From Gammaproteobacteria bacterium (GTDB taxonomy: Bacteria > Pseudomonadota > Gammaproteobacteria > Enterobacterales > Kangiellaceae): a stretch of DNA of 48,217 bases. Below the pieces are notes generated by a model that had not been told where the DNA came from, made no database searches, and saw only the letters and a program-made list of their open reading frames with translations. Shown here one piece after another: positions 28,302 through 37,295 of the stretch. The translations under genes were made by a program, and so were the position numbers. Numbering within the stretch: position 1 is the first letter of the stretch; every line of letters begins with the position of its first letter. The stretch covers positions 1-48,217 of the forward strand of contig JABXHQ010000059.1 in NCBI GenBank assembly GCA_013373545.1, read 5' to 3'.

Positions 28302-30218
28302 TTAATGCTCGCTGGCAGGACCGCCAATCGGTCGCGAAGGAGAGTCTGACGGTGCAGTTCCCGATGGCGAATTATTGGAAGGACCATCAGAGTCGTTCCA
28401 GCCTTCCGGTGGGCGCGGCTCTTTGCCGGCCATAATGTCATCAATTTGCTTTGCATCAATGGTTTCGTACTTCATTAACGCTTTCGCCATCGAATGCAAT
28501 TTGTCAACATTGTCTTCCAGAATCTGCTGAGCTCGACTGTAGTTACGATCGATAATCTCACGCACTTCTTCATCAATAGCCTTCATCGTTGCACCAGAAA
28601 TTGATTTATGCTGAGTCACAGAGCGACCCAAAAACACTTCACCCTCATCTTCGGCATAGCTCAATGGCCCCATTCGATCCGATAGACCATAGTGAGTAAC
28701 CATATTGCGCGCAATTTCTGTCGCTCGCTGAATATCATTCGAAGCACCCGTTGTTACGCCTTCTTTGCCATTAATCATTTCTTCGGCAATTCGGCCGCCG
28801 TACAGCGAGCTCAACATACTTTCTAGTTGCTCTTTACTCTGACTGTACTTATCTTCTTCCGGTAAATACATAGTAACCCCAAGCGCACGGCCACGCGGGA
28901 TAATACTTACCTTGTAAACTGGGTCGTGTTTCGGAACCATGCGTCCAACAATAGCATGGCCTGCTTCATGGTAAGCCGTATTGAGTTTTTCATCTTCGCT
29001 CATCACCATAGACTTACGCTCAGCGCCCATCATGATTTTGTCTTTAGCTTTCTCAAACTCTTCCATGCCGACAGTACGACGGCTGGCTCGAGCAGCAAAC
29101 AACGCCGCTTCGTTCACTAAGTTGGCTAAATCAGCACCGGAGAACCCAGGTGTTCCGCGCGCAATTACTGCGGCTTCTACGTCGTCACCTAAAGGAACTT
29201 TACGCATATGAACTTTCAAAATTTGCTCACGGCCACGAATATCCGGTAAGCCGACGACCACTTGACGGTCAAAACGCCCCGGACGTAGGAGAGCCGGATC
29301 GAGAACGTCTGGTCGGTTAGTTGCGGCAATGACAATAACCCCTTCACCACCTTCAAATCCGTCCATTTCAACCAGTAGTTGGTTTAATGTTTGCTCACGT
29401 TCATCGTGTCCACCACCAAGGCCTGCGCCACGATGACGACCCACCGCATCAATCTCGTCAATAAAGATAATGCAAGGAGCATGCTTTTTCGCTTGGTCGA
29501 ACATATCGCGCACACGCGAGGCACCTACCCCAACGAACATTTCAACAAAATCCGAACCAGAGATAGTAAAGAAAGGCACTTTCGCTTCCCCGGCGATCGC
29601 TTTGGCCAACAAAGTTTTACCGGTTCCCGGTGGGCCAACCATTAACACGCCGCGCGGGATCTTACCGCCCAAACGCTGGAACTTGCCCGGATCGCGCAAG
29701 AAATCGACTAACTCTTCAACTTCTTCTTTTGCTTCTTCGACGCCGGCCACGTCAGCAAAAGTGGTTTTAATCTGATCTTCACCCATAAGACGCGCTTTAC
29801 TCTTGCCAAAAGACATCGCGCCTTTGCCACCACCACCTTGCATCTGGCGCAAGATAAAGATCCAGAATACGATCATTAAAATAGTCGGCAACAGCCAGAA
29901 AATCGCGGACCAAAAGCCGCCTTCTTCAATTTTTTTGCTTTCCACCCGAACATTGTTTTTCTTTGCCGCATCAATCACATCTTCGTATGCCGAGCTAGCC
30001 GGAGGTAAAATAGCACTTCGCACTTGAGTGTCGCCAGAAAGCTGAACTTTTGCTTCTTGGCCTTGAATAGTAATCGATTGTACTCGTCCATTCTCGATGT
30101 CATAAACCAAGTCACTAAAAGCATACTCTTGGACCGCGCCGGGTTTTTGCGACATGGTGTTAAAAACGAGCACCAACACGACCGCAATAACGGTCCAAAG
30201 CATTATATTTTTCGTCAT
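28302..30218 (-). CDS. ftsH: ATP-dependent zinc metalloprotease FtsH
   Basis: Inner-membrane AAA+ protease that degrades unstable membrane and regulatory proteins. From the ATG at 30218 it has 638 residues: two helices (about 5-23 and 100-120) around a small periplasmic domain, a Walker A site [13 protein letters not shown], Walker [12 protein letters not shown], an arginine-finger region [20 protein letters not shown] and the zinc motif HEAGHAIVG. The start is uncertain: a TTG three codons upstream (30227) has GAGG at a good distance, while the ATG itself lacks one. The C-terminal tail is rich in Pro, Ser and Gly as in relatives. Confidence 0.96.
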   Translation of the reverse strand: MTKNIMLWTVIAVVLVLVFNTMSQKPGAVQEYAFSDLVYDIENGRVQSITIQGQEAKVQLSGDTQVRSAILPPASSAYEDVIDAAKKNNVRVESKKIEEGGFWSAIFWLLPTILMIVFWIFILRQMQGGGGKGAMSFGKSKARLMGEDQIKTTFADVAGVEEAKEEVEELVDFLRDPGKFQRLGGKIPRGVLMVGPPGTGKTLLAKAIAGEAKVPFFTISGSDFVEMFVGVGASRVRDMFDQAKKHAPCIIFIDEIDAVGRHRGAGLGGGHDEREQTLNQLLVEMDGFEGGEGVIVIAATNRPDVLDPALLRPGRFDRQVVVGLPDIRGREQILKVHMRKVPLGDDVEAAVIARGTPGFSGADLANLVNEAALFAARASRRTVGMEEFEKAKDKIMMGAERKSMVMSEDEKLNTAYHEAGHAIVGRMVPKHDPVYKVSIIPRGRALGVTMYLPEEDKYSQSKEQLESMLSSLYGGRIAEEMINGKEGVTTGASNDIQRATEIARNMVTHYGLSDRMGPLSYAEDEGEVFLGRSVTQHKSISGATMKAIDEEVREIIDRNYSRAQQILEDNVDKLHSMAKALMKYETIDAKQIDDIMAGKEPRPPEGWNDSDGPSNNSPSGTAPSDSPSRPIGGPASEH

Positions 30219-30329
30219 ATCGTTCAAGTTAACGACCTCATTATTCAATTCATTAAGGCATTATTACCGACTGAGCGGTTGTGTCAAACCGTTAATCGTA
30301 ACAGTTTTCGAAACATTCTCGCGAGCGCT

Positions 30330-30956
30330 TTAGCCACGAAACCCCTGTGCGAGAATATAAACTTCACGCGAACGCGCCCGAGAGGCTTCTGGTTTTCTTA
30401 TTTTAACGCTGGAAAACGCCGATCGGACCTCTGCTAAATAGTTATCAAAACCTTCTCCTTGGAAGATTTTCACTAGCATAGCCCCGCCTTTACGCAGTAC
30501 TTGGCGTGACAAATCGAGCGCTAACTCCACTAAATACATGGCGCGCGGCTGATCCACCGCACTCATACCGCTTATATTGGGGGCCATATCCGATAAAACA
30601 AGGTCTGCTTTGTGCTCTCCCATCGCATTTAGCAACTGCTCCAAGACACTTTCCTCACGAAAGTCTCCTTGAATAAACTCAACGCCAGCAATCGCGTCAA
30701 TCGGAAGGATATCGAGGGCAAACACTCGGCCTTTATCCCCTACTTTTTCTATGGCTAATTCAGACCAGCCGCCAGGCGCTGCACCCAAATCGACAACGGT
30801 TTGACCTTTTCTAAGCAATTGGTCCTTTTTATCCATCTCGTCAAGCTTATACCAAGCTCGCGAACGGCGTCCTTCAAATTGAGCCTTTTTCACGAAAGGA
30901 TCATCAAAGTGCTCTCTCAGCCAACCTTTGCTACTTTTACTTCGTCCCACTTGCAC
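30330..30956 (-). CDS. rlmE: 23S rRNA 2'-O-methyltransferase RlmE (FtsJ/RrmJ)
   Basis: Methylates the 2'-OH of U2552 in 23S rRNA, a late step in 50S assembly. 208 residues. [14 protein letters not shown], the SAM loop [35 protein letters not shown] and [12 protein letters not shown] display the K-D-K-E catalytic set. It heads the rlmE-ftsH group, the same order as E. coli, and is divergent from yhbY. Confidence 0.97.
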   Translation of the reverse strand: MQVGRSKSSKGWLREHFDDPFVKKAQFEGRRSRAWYKLDEMDKKDQLLRKGQTVVDLGAAPGGWSELAIEKVGDKGRVFALDILPIDAIAGVEFIQGDFREESVLEQLLNAMGEHKADLVLSDMAPNISGMSAVDQPRAMYLVELALDLSRQVLRKGGAMLVKIFQGEGFDNYLAEVRSAFSSVKIRKPEASRARSREVYILAQGFRG

Positions 30957-30985
30957 TTACTCTTGTCGGCAAAATCATAAATAGC

Positions 30986-30991
30986 ATTATA
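30986..30991 (-). promoter_or_regulatory. Candidate -10 element of rlmE
   Basis: Perfect TATAAT on the minus strand, 30 bases before the rlmE start. No good -35 at 16-18 bases. The divergent yhbY may use TAGAAT at 31011-31016 on the plus strand, also without a clear -35. Confidence 0.45.
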
Positions 30992-31066
30992 TCGTAATAA
31001 TGAATTCAGGTAGAATACAAGCTTACTCCAGTTGTGATGACTCGAGTTATGAAGGAGATATCATCT

Positions 31067-31363
31067 ATGAAGTTAACCACATCACAAGTTCGTTATTTAA
31101 GAGCCCAAGCCCATGCCCTCAAACCGGTGGTTATGGTGGGTGCCAATGGCATTACTGACGGACTGTTAGAAGAATTAAACCAAGCGCTTAATATCCATGA
31201 GCTGATCAAGGTAAAAGTGCGAGCCGAAGAGCGCGATGAGCGTGATGAGCTGATTACCCAGTTGTGTCGCCGCTCTGGAGCGCAAAACATCCAACGCGTT
31301 GGTCACGTGCTCACCTTGTTTCGACGCAACTCAGATAAGCCTAAAATCAGTCTACCGAAATAA
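31067..31363 (+). CDS. yhbY: Ribosome assembly RNA-binding protein YhbY (CRM domain)
   Basis: 98-residue single CRM domain protein that associates with pre-50S particles. It starts MKLTTSQVRYLRAQAHALKP at 31067, with GAAGGAG about 9 bases upstream; an in-frame extension of 11 codons is rejected. The GxxG RNA-binding loop is seen in MVGANGITDGLLEELNQAL, and KVKVRAEERDERDEL follows. Divergent from rlmE, the usual neighbour. Its stop is 5 bases from the convergent zinc peptidase stop, with no terminator between. Confidence 0.94.
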   Translation: MKLTTSQVRYLRAQAHALKPVVMVGANGITDGLLEELNQALNIHELIKVKVRAEERDERDELITQLCRRSGAQNIQRVGHVLTLFRRNSDKPKISLPK

Positions 31364-31368
31364 TAGGA

Positions 31369-32058
31369 TTAAAAAGGGCGACGCAATATCGCCCACCAAC
31401 GACCTACATTCAATAATCCCATTAGCGCAGAGCTGACATAAGTAAGCGCGGCGGCGGTTAAAATTTTCTTCGCAATCGGCATTTCTTGCGTCGTTAAATA
31501 GCCGCCATCGCGTAAAATCGGCAAAGCACGCTTAAAACTTGCATCCCACTCAACTGGCAGTGTCACTAAGTGAACCACTATTGATAACAGCATATTACTC
31601 ACGGCAATGAATAACACCGCAACGGTTAACACCGGGGATCGCGATACAATTGCGAGTATCGGCGCCACCACAAATGCGACGGCTGCTAACTTTTCAGCGA
31701 AATAGGCCATCCGCGCCAAACGGCCGCGCCACAACAAAGGACGATAACCCTGGTGGTGCTGCAGAGCATGGCCAAACTCATGTGCCGCTACGGTAACCGC
31801 ACTCAGCGAACGACCATGGAAGTGCTCTTTGGTAAGACGGATGGCACGATCATCCGGCGCATAGTGATCACCCTGCTCAGTTTCTTCAATGGTTACCGTG
31901 AGTTCAAAACGATCAGCAAGGTGACGGGCCAACTGCCCGCCTGTTCCAGGTAAGTCGGGGTAATCAACGGAATAGCGTTTCAGCGTTCGAGTCACCCACC
32001 AATTCGGTCCCAACAACAGCACCAGCAATAGGACCAAAACAATAACAAGTGCAGTCAT
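31369..32058 (-). CDS. YugP-like neutral zinc metallopeptidase (membrane)
   Basis: 229 residues of the Zn_peptidase_2/YugP family: an N-terminal helix (about 2-20), the zinc motif AAHEFGHALQHHQGYRPL at about residues 92-109, and three to four further hydrophobic helices, with the family end VSSALMGLLNVGRWWAIL. Substrate is not known. It follows slmA by 22 bases at the end of the coaBC-algC-slmA unit, so it is likely cotranscribed. Confidence 0.88.
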   Translation of the reverse strand: MTALVIVLVLLLVLLLGPNWWVTRTLKRYSVDYPDLPGTGGQLARHLADRFELTVTIEETEQGDHYAPDDRAIRLTKEHFHGRSLSAVTVAAHEFGHALQHHQGYRPLLWRGRLARMAYFAEKLAAVAFVVAPILAIVSRSPVLTVAVLFIAVSNMLLSIVVHLVTLPVEWDASFKRALPILRDGGYLTTQEMPIAKKILTAAALTYVSSALMGLLNVGRWWAILRRPF

Positions 32059-32080
32059 AATCGATTTGTGGACGCCTTGA

Positions 32081-32665
32081 TTAAATGCTCATCGCGAGGT
32101 AGCGCCACTGCTCAGCCCAGTTCTCAGTCGGCATACGCTTAAAGCCACTGCGCACAAACTGCTGGATCTTGCCTTCCGCTAATGCCAATACCGCATTTGC
32201 CACAATGGCTGCATCTAAATGATCATTTCGTTCAGCCATACGGCTATTACGAATAATTTGTTTAATTTGCGTTTCAATTCGATCAAAGAACTGTACCACT
32301 CTTTCACGTAAACGATCTTGCTCACCAATCAAAGCATCGCCGGTTAGCAAGCGGCAAATTCCTGGATTTTTTTGCGCAAATCCGAGTAACAGTCCAATGA
32401 TCATTTGGGTTTTCTCTTGCGCAGAATTTTGCTCACCCATTATTTTATTGATCCGCGAAAAAATACTCTCTTCAACAAACTCGAGTAAACCTTCAAACAT
32501 TTTTGCTTTACTAGGAAAATGACGATAAAGAGCGGCTTCCGATACTCCGACTTCTTTCGCTAAAGAAGCCGTAGTAATGCGACCGCCGACTTCAGTTTCC
32601 AACATGTGAGCCAAACACTGTAAAATTTCTTGGCGGCGCGAACCGCTTTTCTTAATTGCAGGCAT
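32081..32665 (-). CDS. slmA: Nucleoid occlusion factor SlmA (TetR family)
   Basis: DNA-binding protein that blocks FtsZ assembly over the chromosome. 194 residues. The N-terminal helix-turn-helix reads ITTASLAKEVGVSEAALYRHFPSKAKMFEGL, the SlmA/Ttk pattern, and the C-terminal domain GKIQQFVRSGFKRMPTENWAEQW matches the family. In E. coli the order is coaBC-dut-slmA; here the phosphomutase gene takes the place between coaBC and slmA. Confidence 0.94.
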   Translation of the reverse strand: MPAIKKSGSRRQEILQCLAHMLETEVGGRITTASLAKEVGVSEAALYRHFPSKAKMFEGLLEFVEESIFSRINKIMGEQNSAQEKTQMIIGLLLGFAQKNPGICRLLTGDALIGEQDRLRERVVQFFDRIETQIKQIIRNSRMAERNDHLDAAIVANAVLALAEGKIQQFVRSGFKRMPTENWAEQWRYLAMSI

Positions 32666-32682
32666 TGTCCAATCACTCCTGG

Positions 32683-35205
32683 TTAAAACGGCACTTGCAG
32701 TGAACTGTCAATAGCCAAAATTTGTTCTCTGAATTGATTTTTTATGCGCTCAAGGCTGGCGGCATTATCGGCTTCAAACCGCATCACCAAACAAGGTGTG
32801 GTATTCGATGCTCGTACCAGCCCCCAACCATCGTCAAAATCGACGCGAATTCCATCCGTAGTATTAATACGCCCATTACCAAACGTGGCGACCTTTGCTA
32901 ACTTATTTACGAAATCAAATTTTCGCGTATCGGAAATCGTTACGTTTAATTCGGGAGTCGCCATGCTGTTTGGCAAAGCGGCAAACACTTCAGCGGATGA
33001 CCGTACATCACCGGCTAAGATTTCCAGCAAACGCGCGGCCGTATACAATGCATCATCAAAGCCATACCAACGCTCTTTAAAGAAAATATGACCGCTGCAC
33101 TCACCGGCCAATAAAGCGCCAGTTTCCTTCATTTTGGCTTTTACTAAACTGTGTCCAGTTTTCCACATGATAGGCCGGCCACCATGTGATGAAATCACTT
33201 TGGGTAAATGTCGGGTGCACTTCACATCGAAAATAATATCCGCTCCGGGATTACGCGATAACACATCAATCGCATAAAGCATCATTTGGCGATCGGGCCA
33301 TACGATGGTGCCATCCGAGACCACAACCCCAAGACGATCACCGTCGCCATCAAAGGCTAAACCGATGTCTGCTTTTTCCGACTTTACCATCGCAATCAGA
33401 TCATTTAGATTTTCGGGCTTACTCGGATCGGGATGGTGATTTGGAAAGTTACCGTCGACGTCACAATACAAGCCAATGACTTCACAGCCAAGTCCTTGCA
33501 GTAACCGGGGCGCGATACTCCCTGCGACACCGTTACCGCAATCCACCGCAACTTTTAGCGGTTGTGCCAAAGCAACATCGGCGGTGATTTGTCCTAAATA
33601 GTCAGGTACAACATTACGCGCTTCTTCAGAGCCTTTACCGCTAACAAAGTCGCTGTTTTTAATGCGCGAATAAAGTTTTTGAATATTTTCTTTGGCCAGT
33701 GTTTCGCCGGCAATCACAATTTTCAGCCCATTATAATTAGCCGGATTATGACTACCTGTTAGCATCACACCGGAGCGTGTATCAAGGTAGTTGGTTGCGA
33801 AATACAACACGGGAGTGGGTACTTCTCCAATATCAATAACATCCCGTCCACTTGCTTTTAAACCTTCTTTGAGCGCTTCAATTAAGGTAGGCCCCGATAG
33901 TCGGCCATCGCGCGCAACCACTACTTTTTGTTCACCTCGATCGAATGCTTCACTACCGATGGCTTTACCAATTTCGCGCACAACGTCAGGTGTTAGCTGA
34001 TTATCGACCACACCACGAATATCGTAAGCTCTAAATATTTCTTCTGGCACCACCACTAAACTATCTTGCCCACTACTTTTCGCTTTCGCTTTTTCACCTA
34101 GCGGCGATGTAATTGAAGGGCGCGATGGAATATCATCTTCCGCTTCTTGTGACTGACTTGGTGCACTACCTTTAGTCGCAGCTCCACTGCTAAACCCGCT
34201 ACGAGATAGGGTGATAACTAAGTCGCGGAAGTAGTCAATATTAAATCGAGCAGAAACGTCGGATAATTGATTGGGAGAGTCAATCAGCACACGCGCCAAC
34301 TCACCAGTATCGGTACGAACTTCATGTTGAATGACTTTGAAACCATAAAAGCATGCCGCGCCGGCTACACCTAAAATCACCAGCACCCCAGCCATAAAAA
34401 ATATTAACTCGGATTGTCCGGAGAACTCTGAACGATTTTCCGGCCAGAAAGCGACTTTCCAATTAGAGTTCGCCGCCGAGCCAATTGCAAAAGGCTCGCC
34501 TTCCTTGAAGGCAGGGCTACCCTGACTGCCAACGACTTGGTTGTTATCATAAAAATTCTGCCAAACTTCAATATAGCCAGGTGCTCGATGAATGCGCTCG
34601 ATAGTTTCAGAGATTACCGTTCTATCTAAACCCAACAAGACAATACCGACAATTTGATCGCCCGACTTAATCGGAGCCATTACCGCAACAAATTGTTCGT
34701 CCGAGCCTGGATTAATGACTTCCGGGTGAAATGCTTTCTTTTTTGTAATATTTCGCATCGAATCAAGTACGGCATTGGTAATTTGCGGACTGCCCGTTAA
34801 GTCTTGCTTGATCAGATCGGGCGGTACGATTCGCACGCCAATAGAGTAAGGAATTTGTGACGAAATACGCTGTTCAAACGCTTGCAATTTTTCGTTATCA
34901 CCATCGACCATTGCCACAACTAGTTGACGATCTTTAGCAAATTCCTCAACAAAATCTTTGGATGTTTCGAGCTTAACAAGAATGGAGTCGATATAACTGG
35001 TCAATGCGGTATTGATGAACATTTCGTTCTTTTTCGCACTCGGACCGGACACCACTAAATAATATTGTAAGATCGCCACAAGACTTATGATCAATACAGC
35101 AAAAACAAGATAGGGTAAGCCTATCCGCAATATTGAACGCGACCCCTTTAGGTGTTGTGGTTGACCGCTATCACTATTCGATTGAACTTTTACTTTTCTT
35201 TTCAC
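32683..35205 (-). CDS. algC: Phosphomannomutase/phosphoglucomutase (AlgC type) with N-terminal membrane sensor
   Basis: 840 residues. The C-terminal 455 (from about 385) are a complete AlgC-like alpha-D-phosphohexomutase: FRAYDIRGVVD, active Ser485 in LTGSHNPANYNGLK, metal loop [13 protein letters not shown], sugar loop GECSGHIFFKE and phosphate loop ASNTTPCLVMRFE. The N-terminal part has helices at about 28-50 and 267-289 enclosing a periplasmic domain of about 215 residues that resembles a Cache-type sensor (QFVAVMAPIKSGDQIVGIVLLGLD). A low-complexity linker (340-380) joins them. The start codon is GTG, with AAGGA 6 bases upstream. Known AlgC is soluble and about 463 residues. It would supply mannose 1-phosphate or glucose 1-phosphate for surface polysaccharide. 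Confidence 0.92.
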   Translation of the reverse strand: MKRKVKVQSNSDSGQPQHLKGSRSILRIGLPYLVFAVLIISLVAILQYYLVVSGPSAKKNEMFINTALTSYIDSILVKLETSKDFVEEFAKDRQLVVAMVDGDNEKLQAFEQRISSQIPYSIGVRIVPPDLIKQDLTGSPQITNAVLDSMRNITKKKAFHPEVINPGSDEQFVAVMAPIKSGDQIVGIVLLGLDRTVISETIERIHRAPGYIEVWQNFYDNNQVVGSQGSPAFKEGEPFAIGSAANSNWKVAFWPENRSEFSGQSELIFFMAGVLVILGVAGAACFYGFKVIQHEVRTDTGELARVLIDSPNQLSDVSARFNIDYFRDLVITLSRSGFSSGAATKGSAPSQSQEAEDDIPSRPSITSPLGEKAKAKSSGQDSLVVVPEEIFRAYDIRGVVDNQLTPDVVREIGKAIGSEAFDRGEQKVVVARDGRLSGPTLIEALKEGLKASGRDVIDIGEVPTPVLYFATNYLDTRSGVMLTGSHNPANYNGLKIVIAGETLAKENIQKLYSRIKNSDFVSGKGSEEARNVVPDYLGQITADVALAQPLKVAVDCGNGVAGSIAPRLLQGLGCEVIGLYCDVDGNFPNHHPDPSKPENLNDLIAMVKSEKADIGLAFDGDGDRLGVVVSDGTIVWPDRQMMLYAIDVLSRNPGADIIFDVKCTRHLPKVISSHGGRPIMWKTGHSLVKAKMKETGALLAGECSGHIFFKERWYGFDDALYTAARLLEILAGDVRSSAEVFAALPNSMATPELNVTISDTRKFDFVNKLAKVATFGNGRINTTDGIRVDFDDGWGLVRASNTTPCLVMRFEADNAASLERIKNQFREQILAIDSSLQVPF

Positions 35206-35230
35206 AGTCGTTCCTTAGTGAGGTAACACT

Positions 35231-36409
35231 TTAACTCATGGTTTTGTTTATTAGTCTTACTAATTGATCAGCAATTTTCGACTTGCAACTTTGCGGCAAT
35301 GTGACGGATTCGCCATCTCGGCTAAAAACCGTAACGGCGTTCTCATCGGAATCAAAGCCAATCGTGTTACAAGATACGTTGTTGGCACAAATCAAATCGA
35401 GATTTTTGCGTTGCAATTTATCTTTCGCATAATGTTCAAGACGTTCCGTTTCCGCAGCAAAACCGACGCAGAAAGGCGGTGAAGGCAGCGCCGCAACGCC
35501 CTGTAAAATATCTGGGTTTTTTACCAACTGTATTTGTAAGTGCTCATCATTCTTTTTAATCTTCTGCGTCACGAAGTCGACTGGTCGATAGTCCGCCACC
35601 GCGGCACAGGCAACAAATACATCCGCTGCGGGAATATGTTCCATTACCGCTTGTTGCATTTGTAGCGCTGACTTTACTTTTACACAGGTAACGCCCGCTT
35701 CCGGGAGCAAGCTCACCGGTCCCGAAACTAGAGTGACTTTGGCTCCTAAACGATGCGCGGCTTTGGCAATCGCATATCCCATTTTTCCAGAACTGTTATT
35801 CGACAAAAAGCGCACCGGATCAATTTGTTCGCGGGTCGGTCCGGCGGTAATTACCCAATGCTGTCCGGCTAACAATTCACTGTGCGGATAAAACAATTGG
35901 TCAACAATTAGTTCCGGCTCAACCATTCGCCCCATGCCGACTTCGCCACACGCTTGTGCACCTGCAGCCGGACCAATCACTCGCACCCCACGTTGCTTGA
36001 GAGTCGCTAGGTTTTCTTGCGTAGTACTCGCTTGATACATTTGTTGGTTCATCGCTGGCGCCACCACCACCGGCGCCGCCGTTGCGGTTACCACCGTGGT
36101 CAGCAAATCGTCACTAAAACCGGCTACCAGCTTGGCCAAGGTATTAGCAGTGGCCGGTGCAATCAACACCGTATCGGCCCAGCGCGCCAGCTCAATATGC
36201 CCCATGGCTGCCTCGGCCGCCAGATCAAATAATTCAGTGTGAACCGGGTGGCCACTGATGGCCTGAAAGGTCAAAGGCGTGACAAACTCCATCGCTGATG
36301 CGGTCATTACAACCCGCACTTCATGTCCCTGATCTTGCAAACGTCGACACAACTCGACGCTCTTATAAGCCGCAATGCCTCCGGATACGGCCAACAAAAT
36401 GTTACTCAT
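35231..36409 (-). CDS. coaBC: Bifunctional phosphopantothenoylcysteine decarboxylase/synthetase (CoaBC, Dfp)
   Basis: Two steps of coenzyme A synthesis. 392 residues from the ATG at 36409 (MSNILLAVSGGIAAYKS), the conserved start; 14 open codons upstream are rejected. The CoaC flavin half shows GHIELARWADTVLIAPATAN, the PAMNQQMY loop and ACGEVGMGRMVEP with the catalytic Cys. The CoaB half shows ITAGPTREQIDPVRFLSNNS and KIKK. It leads the coaBC-algC-slmA-peptidase unit, divergent from radC. No dut gene follows, unlike in E. coli and Pseudomonas. Confidence 0.96.
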   Translation of the reverse strand: MSNILLAVSGGIAAYKSVELCRRLQDQGHEVRVVMTASAMEFVTPLTFQAISGHPVHTELFDLAAEAAMGHIELARWADTVLIAPATANTLAKLVAGFSDDLLTTVVTATAAPVVVAPAMNQQMYQASTTQENLATLKQRGVRVIGPAAGAQACGEVGMGRMVEPELIVDQLFYPHSELLAGQHWVITAGPTREQIDPVRFLSNNSSGKMGYAIAKAAHRLGAKVTLVSGPVSLLPEAGVTCVKVKSALQMQQAVMEHIPAADVFVACAAVADYRPVDFVTQKIKKNDEHLQIQLVKNPDILQGVAALPSPPFCVGFAAETERLEHYAKDKLQRKNLDLICANNVSCNTIGFDSDENAVTVFSRDGESVTLPQSCKSKIADQLVRLINKTMS

Positions 36410-36625
36410 TGAATACCTGATAGTCTGTTTGCGAGCTGCCAACACACTCATTGCCCGCGCTAATTTCGAGAATAGAGTAATGTTAGCGAATAATCACTAA
36501 CTTCACCAGATTTTGCACAGAAATATCAGGAATTTTCTTATAACTAATCGCGTGATTTCGCCTTCGTTTAGCAGAGCCCCCTTGCGTACACTCAGTCACA
36601 GGATCAAGCCATTACGAGGGAGCAC

Positions 36626-37294
36626 ATGTCTTTTATATCGTTCACCCGCCAGCTAGGGGCGCGGCCTAGTACAGTAGCACCCGATAATTTAAGCGACATT
36701 GACTTATTAATGCTGTTGTTGACTGCGGAAACCATTTCCATCGATTCATTGCAGCAAACCGAGCGTGCACTCAAACAGCAAGGAGGATTACGCCAGCTGT
36801 TAGCGCTACCCTGTGCAGAGTTTCGTCAGTTAAGTGGTCTTGGAGAGCAAAATTACCTGCGTTTACAAGCAGCGCTCGAGTTAACTCGGCGCTACTTAGA
36901 GCAAGCATTGTGCCGCGACAACTTACTAGAATCGCCCGCACAAACGCGCTTATTCCTGCAGGCCAAGCTGCGCGATTGTCCCAATGAACAGTTCGCATGC
37001 ATTTTTCTCGACAATCGACATCGAATTATTGCTTTTGAACAACTATTCACCGGAACCATCCACAGTGCCACAGTTTATCCAAGAGTTGTTGTGCAGCGCT
37101 CGCTATATCACAATGCAGCGGCCCTTATCTTTGCTCACAACCATCCATCGGGTATTGCAGAACCAAGCCAAGCGGACATCGATATTACCCAAAGGTTAAA
37201 ACACTCATTGAGCTTAATCGATGTGCGAGTGTTGGATCATTTAATTGTTGGCGATAGCCAAATTACATCTCTGGCCGAGTTGGGTGAGCTCTAA
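36626..37294 (+). CDS. radC: RadC-family JAMM/MPN+ domain protein
   Basis: 222 residues with a helix-hairpin-helix region (LRQLLALPCAEFRQLSGLGE) and a C-terminal JAMM metal site, IFAHNHPSGIAEPSQADIDI. The cellular role remains unsettled despite the repair-related name. GAGGGAG sits just upstream of the ATG. In many relatives radC is divergent from coaBC, as here, and is followed by rpmB-rpmG; here rpmB is about 11 kb away. Its stop lies one base from the convergent TonB receptor stop. Confidence 0.93.
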   Translation: MSFISFTRQLGARPSTVAPDNLSDIDLLMLLLTAETISIDSLQQTERALKQQGGLRQLLALPCAEFRQLSGLGEQNYLRLQAALELTRRYLEQALCRDNLLESPAQTRLFLQAKLRDCPNEQFACIFLDNRHRIIAFEQLFTGTIHSATVYPRVVVQRSLYHNAAALIFAHNHPSGIAEPSQADIDITQRLKHSLSLIDVRVLDHLIVGDSQITSLAELGEL

Positions 37295-37295
37295 C

